Shown here: positions 8,785-12,924 of the stretch, piece after piece | Position numbering within the stretch: position 1 is the first letter of the stretch | Layout of the letters: every line of letters starts with the position of its first letter | NCBI GenBank assembly: GCA_903835145.1 | Contig: CAILMA010000276.1 | Span: 1-12,924, forward strand | DNA from: an uncultured Bacteroidota bacterium | Lineage (GTDB): Bacteria > Bacteroidota > Bacteroidia > Chitinophagales > Chitinophagaceae | Length of the DNA stretch: 12,924 nt | Reading direction: 5' to 3' | Notes under the pieces: generated by a model | Seen by the model: only the letters and a program-made list of their open reading frames with translations | The model's database searches: none | What the model was told of the DNA's origin: nothing | Program-made: the position numbers and the translations under genes

Positions 8785-9582
8785 CTAATGCTGGATAGTA
8801 TCGCAGTATTTTTGCCATTCAGGTTCCGGCAATACTGAAGCAAGGATCACATTCTCGTCAATACGCATCCATTGTTCGGGAATGAACTGATACAGTTGTT
8901 TTGGGTCAAGGTAAATTGTTCTTCCTGTTGGGTTGGGAATAGCATACTCATCAACTTTTTCAATCACTGTATTACGTTCGTTGGTAATTACTTGCAGATA
9001 TCGCTCATCCCCAGTTTTTTCGCTCGTCCTCATCAGGTTAGAAAACGTCGCAAATTCCTCAGGTGGATATTGCAGCATCAACATTCTACGTGTGAGTTCT
9101 TTGGCAAAATCGTTTGGGGCGACAAATTTTTCGAGTTGCTCCCTAAGCCATCGGCCAATCTTCAAATCGCGAATAGGACCCGGCAATTCAATATCATTAC
9201 CCTTTGCAATTTGTTCCTGCAATATTTCAACCTCCGCTGACAAAACGTTTTTAATGCTAAATGGAGCAAAGAACAAGTTCAAATCAGCTGGTTCCTCATC
9301 GTCATTAATTACATCGGCATCGAGGGCTTTCGATAGAAATTCTGTTGCAAACTGAAATAGACTGTAATCCGCTTCATTCGCAAAGAAAGGAATTCTAACA
9401 CTAAACCCAAAATCCTCCTTTGTAATTTCGATACCCCTCGTCGAACGCTGGTAAAGATAAATCAGGATGTCCTCATCGGAATAATTTACCTGTTCGAATT
9501 CCAGTCCAGCGGCAGACATAGATTCCGTCAAATAGCAAAGTTTTTCGTTTTTGTTGGTGACAATGTGAACTGAAGTACTCAT
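8785..9582 (-). CDS. Unrecognised acidic cytosolic protein, 265 residues
   Basis: I do not recognise this protein. It is acidic (for example NYSDEDILIYLYQRSTRGIE, VINDDEEPADLNLFF) with mixed alpha and beta content, no signal peptide and no membrane segment. An N-terminal strand-rich part (HIVTNKNEKLCYLTES, ITKEDFGFSVRIPF) is followed by a helical middle (SAEVEILQEQIAKG, IGRWLREQLEKFVAPNDFAKEL) and a C-terminal beta region ending GRTIYLDPKQLYQFIPEQW. Such acidic alpha/beta proteins include immunity-type and unknown-function families, but nothing here proves that. It stands alone on its strand, 121 bases downstream of parE. The start (ATG at 9582) has no visible ribosome-binding site. Confidence 0.7.
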   Translation of the reverse strand: MSTSVHIVTNKNEKLCYLTESMSAAGLEFEQVNYSDEDILIYLYQRSTRGIEITKEDFGFSVRIPFFANEADYSLFQFATEFLSKALDADVINDDEEPADLNLFFAPFSIKNVLSAEVEILQEQIAKGNDIELPGPIRDLKIGRWLREQLEKFVAPNDFAKELTRRMLMLQYPPEEFATFSNLMRTSEKTGDERYLQVITNERNTVIEKVDEYAIPNPTGRTIYLDPKQLYQFIPEQWMRIDENVILASVLPEPEWQKYCDTIQH

Positions 9583-9703
9583 AAATATTTGATTTTGGGT
9601 GGCTTTACAATCTATAGGTGTTTCAGTACATAACGAAGGTTACATTTCATTTAAAATTTCTTAATGCCTCACATCACCAACTGCTATTCACCAAAGCAAA
9701 CAG

Positions 9704-9937
9704 CTAAAGAAATCTGGGAACATCACGGCTTGCATGCAATACGCGTACTATCGTTATTTGTTTTTCAATTGTTCTGTAAAACACGATATCACTTTCATAA
9801 GAACTACTTCTTAATCGCTTCTTTATTTCATTTCTTCGTCTTCCCGTACGTGGATGAGTGCAGAACAAACCAAAAAATTCCTGTAGGTCTTCGTCTGCTG
9901 CCTGAGAGAGTTTGTATGAATATTCCTTTGACCCCAT
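9704..9937 (-). CDS. parE: ParE-family toxin, apparently with an internal in-frame deletion
   Basis: A 77-residue ParE/RelE-superfamily toxin. The start (YKLSQAADEDLQEFF) is the usual first strand and helix. The end is textbook: HPRTGRRRNEIKKRLRSSSY, ESDIVFYRTIEKQITIVRVL and HASRDVPRFL. Family members are normally about 95-100 residues. Here the helix-turn-helix hairpin between 'EFF' and 'CTHPRTGR' is missing about 20 residues, while the frame stays intact. Chromosomal ParE proteins bind DNA gyrase to block replication, and the missing hairpin is part of the toxin core and of the ParD contact, so activity is doubtful. It starts three bases after the parD stop. It may be a decayed or neutralised toxin, or a sequence error that happens to keep frame. 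Confidence 0.8.
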   Translation of the reverse strand: MGSKEYSYKLSQAADEDLQEFFGLFCTHPRTGRRRNEIKKRLRSSSYESDIVFYRTIEKQITIVRVLHASRDVPRFL

Positions 9938-9940
9938 CGG

Positions 9941-10165
9941 CTATTTGTTTGCTTTAGCCTTGATAATATCCTTTACGCTGCGCTCACTTGTTGGGCCGTC
10001 CCAGCCTTTGTCTATTTCGGCTCTCAATTCGTCCAATACACGCTTTCTGAAAAGCTCATGGAGTCGCAGTGCATCTCTTACAACTTCAGACGCATTCTGA
10101 AAATCACCGCTCGACAACTGATCCGCAATATATTTTTCCTGTTTACTTGTGAAACTGACATTCAT
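9941..10165 (-). CDS. parD: ParD-family antitoxin
   Basis: Read from the ATG at 10165, a 74-residue ParD antitoxin. MNVSFTSKQEKYIADQLSSG is the N-terminal ribbon-helix-helix strand and helix. FQNASEVVRDALRLHE is the conserved second helix. The C-terminal part (LRAEIDKGWDGPTSERSVKD) is the toxin-binding tail. A longer frame begins at an ATG at 10213, but that codon lies in the promoter -33 element and operator, so the shorter start is right. ParD dimers bind the operator to repress parDE and neutralise ParE by direct contact. The antitoxin looks intact even though the toxin is shortened. Confidence 0.88.
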   Translation of the reverse strand: MNVSFTSKQEKYIADQLSSGDFQNASEVVRDALRLHELFRKRVLDELRAEIDKGWDGPTSERSVKDIIKAKANK

Positions 10166-10183
10166 AGCACTAACATTGATAAC

Positions 10184-10214
10184 CAAAGTTACGGCTTTGT
10201 CCATATTTGACAAA
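10184..10214 (-). promoter_or_regulatory. Promoter of parDE (perfect Bacteroidota consensus)
   Basis: On the minus strand, TTTG (10214-10211), exactly 19 bases, then TAACTTTG (10191-10184) match the Bacteroidota promoter TTTG-N19-TAnnTTTG in every defined position. The transcript should begin around 10177-10179, about 12 bases before the parD ATG at 10165. This also settles the parD start. Confidence 0.82.
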
Positions 10215-10220
10215 TATGGA
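10200..10220. promoter_or_regulatory. 10-1-10 perfect palindrome, ParD operator candidate
   Basis: TCCATATTTG and CAAATATGGA are exact reverse complements around a single A. The right arm contains the -33 TTTG of the parDE promoter, so a bound protein would exclude RNA polymerase. Ribbon-helix-helix ParD dimers bind such symmetric sites in their own promoters, making this the likely autoregulatory operator. Confidence 0.75.
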
Positions 10221-10290
10221 TAAAGTAAAACTTGTTTTTAAAGTAGTGTTAATTAGATTCTCGGTCTGATATCACCACTCCTCACCTCCC

Positions 10291-12228
10291 TTACTGCGCT
10301 ATATAACCCGGGTCTTTCAAGCGCACCATATTCTGATACTTGTTGAGCGAGTCAACATTGCCCAGTGCCTTGAAAGAACCCGCCATACCATCCATTGCCG
10401 GTAGCTGTGTCGGGTCTATCGCCAGTGACTGCCGGAAGTAAATGATTGCCGAATCGTACTTTTTCTGAAACAGGTAGGTAAACCCGAAATACTGCAATTG
10501 CTCCGGGTTGCCGGCGATCATTTTAAAGTATTTTTTGTAAACATCGCCGGCATGTGGGTAGTCCTGCTTGTTGTAGTATGCGGCTGCGAGTCCGGTTACC
10601 GCGTTATAGCTCCCGGGGTCATCGGCAAGGGTAAGTTGCATATGGGTGATGCTGGAGTCAAACTCCCCTAAGTTGAAGTATGCCGATGCCAGCGACTGAT
10701 GCGCTGCAAAATAATGAGGGTAGAGTGCTATGGCCTTCCTCAGGTAGGGTAGCGCGCTCTGCAGCTGGGCAGGTGCAGCGCCATTATTATTAGCACCAAG
10801 TACTGCGGTTGTTGCAAGTTCGTTGCCGTAGTAAAAGTTCAACCGCGCATTCTCCGGTGCTTTTTCAAGGTCAGTTTTAAATAGTGTTGCATTGTCTTGC
10901 CAGTCTGAAATGCGCCCCACAGAAAGGAATGCGAACAAAGCCAGCACCGGTGCCAGCAGGAGCCACGTATTTTTGTTCAAAAGAAAACGGGTATCGTTTT
11001 TTTCTGTTTGCTGCACAAACATCTGTATGCCCCTGGCTACCACCAAACAAAACCCTGCCGACGAAAAGAATGCGAAACGCTCAGCAAATATGGCACCGGT
11101 AAGAAAAAGAATATTGGAGTAAACCAGCATAGGCGCCAGAAACAAAACAATACCAACACCTATAATATCCTTCTTGTCTTTTTTTAACCTGATAATAGCC
11201 AGCACTACCAGCCCTAAGGAAAGGGCTATTGAAAAAAGCGCGCTGATATCGCCCAAACTCACCACCGGAAAACTGTTGTAAGCATAGATGCAGACCAGTG
11301 GATGCGGGAAGGCGAGCAACTTCAAATACAGTGCAACCGACAAAAAACCTGTCGCTGCACGCTCAGCAAAGCCTGCATGAACAAGCGGGTTTTCAATAAA
11401 GTCGAATGCGCCGGAATGATTGGCATTGTTTGCATTCAGCACAACGAATCTGATTAGCAAATACACCCCAGCGCCCAATGCCAATGAGGCACCAATTTTA
11501 ATAAGTTCTTTTTGCTCACCCATTCCGAAAAACCAGAAGAGCAACGGCGCAAATACAATAAATATGATAGAAGATTCTTTGGAAAGCAGTGATAGAAAAA
11601 AACAGAATGTACCACCTGCAAGCCACTTTAGCTGGCGCTCTGATAAATACCGCGCAAGCAAATAAAGCGATGAAAAAGCGAAAAGAAAACAAAGTAAGTC
11701 ATCGCGCCCTTTTATGTTGGCTACAACCTCCGTATGAATAGGATGAACCGCAAACAACAGTGCTGTTACAAGTGCCAGCCCTGTATTGTTATTGCCCAGT
11801 AGGCACGCGAGAAAAAGAAAGAGCGCCACAACGCAAAGCGCATAGATCAAGACATTCACAACATGGAAGGAGGTAGCCTCGGGACCAAACAATTGATATT
11901 GGATGGCGAAGGTAATAAGTGGCAGCGGGCGATAACTATCATAGGGCAGCCTTATGAACCCCTGGTAAAATGTTGTTTTAAAGAGGTCGGGAATTGCAGC
12001 CATGCCCCTTGCCACATAGCTATTTGCAGAAACTACAAAAGGATCATCAAGCGTGAATCCGTTTTTAAAAGAACCGGAATACAACAGAAAACTGACAACG
12101 ACCAGCAGGATGACCAATGTTTTTTTGCCAGGCAGGCTACTCAAAGAAAACTCTGAAGCGGAGCTGCCTCCATCGTTAGATTTGGCAGCAATCGTTTTTG
12201 TTTGAGCTTCCTTCCGTCCTTTACCCAT
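10291..12228 (-). CDS. TMTC-like GT-C membrane glycosyltransferase with C-terminal TPR repeats
   Basis: A 645-residue polytopic protein. After a polar N-terminus and the first helix (about 36-53) comes FTLDDPFVV with D61-D62, the catalytic acidic pair expected in GT-C glycosyltransferases. Conserved blocks follow: YDSYRPLPLITFAIQYQLFG (96-115), VHPIHTEVVANIKGRDDLL (161-179), LSLLSKESSIIF (212-223) and FAERFAFFSSAGFCLV (381-396). About ten helices run to residue 440. Residues about 459-640 form tandem TPR units, such as ALPYLRKAIALYPHYFAAHQ, YFNLGEFDSSITHM and FQKKYDSAIIYFRQSLAIDP. Relatives are lipid-linked-sugar-dependent O-mannosyltransferases (TMTC/PMT-like) acting on the outer face of the inner membrane. 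The exact sugar and acceptor are unknown. It seems to be a single-gene unit. Confidence 0.9.
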   Translation of the reverse strand: MGKGRKEAQTKTIAAKSNDGGSSASEFSLSSLPGKKTLVILLVVVSFLLYSGSFKNGFTLDDPFVVSANSYVARGMAAIPDLFKTTFYQGFIRLPYDSYRPLPLITFAIQYQLFGPEATSFHVVNVLIYALCVVALFLFLACLLGNNNTGLALVTALLFAVHPIHTEVVANIKGRDDLLCFLFAFSSLYLLARYLSERQLKWLAGGTFCFFLSLLSKESSIIFIVFAPLLFWFFGMGEQKELIKIGASLALGAGVYLLIRFVVLNANNANHSGAFDFIENPLVHAGFAERAATGFLSVALYLKLLAFPHPLVCIYAYNSFPVVSLGDISALFSIALSLGLVVLAIIRLKKDKKDIIGVGIVLFLAPMLVYSNILFLTGAIFAERFAFFSSAGFCLVVARGIQMFVQQTEKNDTRFLLNKNTWLLLAPVLALFAFLSVGRISDWQDNATLFKTDLEKAPENARLNFYYGNELATTAVLGANNNGAAPAQLQSALPYLRKAIALYPHYFAAHQSLASAYFNLGEFDSSITHMQLTLADDPGSYNAVTGLAAAYYNKQDYPHAGDVYKKYFKMIAGNPEQLQYFGFTYLFQKKYDSAIIYFRQSLAIDPTQLPAMDGMAGSFKALGNVDSLNKYQNMVRLKDPGYIAQ

Positions 12229-12245
12229 TTGTCTGTCGCTTTTGA

Positions 12246-12253
12246 CAAATATA
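12246..12253 (-). promoter_or_regulatory. Putative -7 element of the TMTC-like gene
   Basis: On the minus strand TATATTTG fits TAnnTTTG and ends 17 bases before the ATG at 12228, allowing a leader of roughly 10 bases. No TTTG lies 19-21 bases upstream of it, so the call is tentative. Confidence 0.35.
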
Positions 12254-12323
12254 ATTCAAACAGGCAGCATTTTTTACTATGCGTCGTCAATTCACTATCA
12301 AAATGTTAGAATGCGAGGCAAGC

Positions 12324-12349
12324 AGTAATGTCCGATTGCAGACACTACT
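12324..12349 (-). terminator. Hairpin over the stop of the VOC gene, weak terminator candidate
   Basis: AGTAATGTC (12324-12332) and GACACTACT (12341-12349) pair over 9 positions with one G-U wobble in the minus-strand RNA, with an 8-base loop. It overlaps the stop codon, and no U-tract follows on the minus strand, so it is a weak terminator at best. Confidence 0.25.
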
Positions 12350-12848
12350 ACTTGATTGTCGTTGTCCCCAGCCGGGCATATTCCACGTCATTGGGTTCCC
12401 ACAATTCTATTTTGTTGCCTTCGGGGTCCATGAGGTGCACAAAGCTCCCGTAGCTGGCCTTTTCAACGGAGTCGGTAGGTGTTATGCCGGCGGCTTTTAG
12501 TTGCAACAGCAGCTGATCCAGTTTTTCAACCCGGTAATTGATCATAAACTGCTTTTCTGAGGGCTGGAAGTACTTGGTTGTTTCCTTAAATGGCGCCCAA
12601 AGTGTAAAGCCCTTCTTGGTGCTATCCATGCCCTGATGCCACTCAAAGCTGGCACCACTCTGCACCATGCGCATCCCGAGGTTTTTTTCATACCATGCTT
12701 TTAACGCGGCAGGGTCTTTAGCCTTAAAAAAGATACCACCAATACCCGTTACGCGCGGACCTGTGTTGGCCGGGTGCGTCAGTTGGCTGAACCCATAACC
12801 CAACAGGAAAGTGACTAACAACAACGCAACGAGCGATAACTTTTTCAT
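12348..12848 (-). CDS. VOC/glyoxalase-fold protein with N-terminal signal or anchor
   Basis: Read from the ATG at 12848, a 166-residue protein with a signal-like start MKKLSLVALLLVTFLLGYGF. An ATG at 12893 would place 15 extra residues before it and is less likely. The rest is a vicinal-oxygen-chelate fold: the first beta-alpha-beta-beta-beta module is RVTGIGGIFFKAKDPAALKA, WYEKNLGMRM and FEWHQG. The second is FMINYRVEKLDQLLLQLKAA and YGSFVHLMDPEGNKIELWEP with a conserved terminal glutamate. The fold serves glyoxalases, dioxygenases and antibiotic-binding proteins; no substrate can be given. The signal predicts periplasmic or membrane-anchored location, unusual for the family, which is mostly cytosolic. 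Confidence 0.85.
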   Translation of the reverse strand: MKKLSLVALLLVTFLLGYGFSQLTHPANTGPRVTGIGGIFFKAKDPAALKAWYEKNLGMRMVQSGASFEWHQGMDSTKKGFTLWAPFKETTKYFQPSEKQFMINYRVEKLDQLLLQLKAAGITPTDSVEKASYGSFVHLMDPEGNKIELWEPNDVEYARLGTTTIK

Positions 12849-12924
12849 AAGCAAGAAATTAGGCGTTAAAGGTAACGCGTTCATGACAATCATTTGAGTG
12901 ACGCAAATGGAAATGTAAACGGGA

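Noticed and set aside
8562..8843. 93-codon minus-strand frame
   Set aside because: It overlaps both the aminotransferase end and the 265-residue gene and shows no known domain. Only its middle is kept as a possible repeat.
10166..10213. Longer N-terminus for ParD from ATG 10213
   Set aside because: The codon lies inside the promoter -33 element and palindrome; translation from there would need another promoter.

Overview
The window looks like chromosomal DNA of a Bacteroidota bacterium, most likely of the Chitinophagaceae/Sphingobacteriia type. Three things support this. Two promoters match the Bacteroidota pattern TTTG-N19/20-TAnnTTTG. Shine-Dalgarno sequences are mostly absent. The protein families fit: a 'GRFxxxQL' carboxypeptidase-regulatory-like protein at the left edge, a TMTC-like TPR glycosyltransferase, and mobile mystery proteins A and B. 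No rRNA, tRNA, CRISPR array, IS element or phage gene was found.

Layout. (1) 3-653, plus strand: 3' end of a carboxypeptidase-regulatory-like domain protein that starts outside the window. (2) 669-2860, minus strand: a compact array read right to left. It holds an Hsp31-like DJ-1/PfpI protein, a SnoaL-like lipoprotein, a one-helix SHOCT protein, a three-helix CxxC membrane protein and a 39-residue one-helix microprotein. (3) 3037-3504, minus: an orphan histidine-rich hypothetical protein. (4) 3505-3911: a 407-bp regulatory gap holding a perfect 8-1-8 Fur/PerR-like palindrome just before katG. (5) 3912-6137, plus: katG, a full-length catalase-peroxidase, followed by a clear intrinsic terminator. 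(6) 6220-6333: the C-terminal remnant of a HxlR-family regulator. (7) 6457-7502, plus: the mobile mystery protein A (HTH) and B (Fic) pair with its own promoter and dyad. (8) 7571-8635, plus: a class V aminotransferase. (9) 8785-9582, minus: an unrecognised 265-residue protein. (10) 9704-10165, minus: a parDE toxin-antitoxin module whose toxin seems to have lost about 20 internal residues, with a textbook promoter and a 10-1-10 operator. (11) 10291-12228, minus: a TMTC-like membrane glycosyltransferase with TPR repeats. (12) 12348-12848, minus: a secreted or membrane-anchored VOC/glyoxalase-fold protein.

How the genes work together. katG removes peroxide. The Hsp31-like protein, the HxlR remnant (a family often sensing electrophiles) and the VOC protein all belong to families tied to reactive-carbonyl or oxidative stress. 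That makes a stress-defence theme plausible, but it is inference. Two small two-gene modules, mmpAB and parDE, sit among these genes and look like accessory insertions. I found no clearly new multi-gene system. The best leads are the envelope gene array ending in a microprotein, the shortened ParE, the HxlR remnant beside mmpAB, and the katG and parDE operators.
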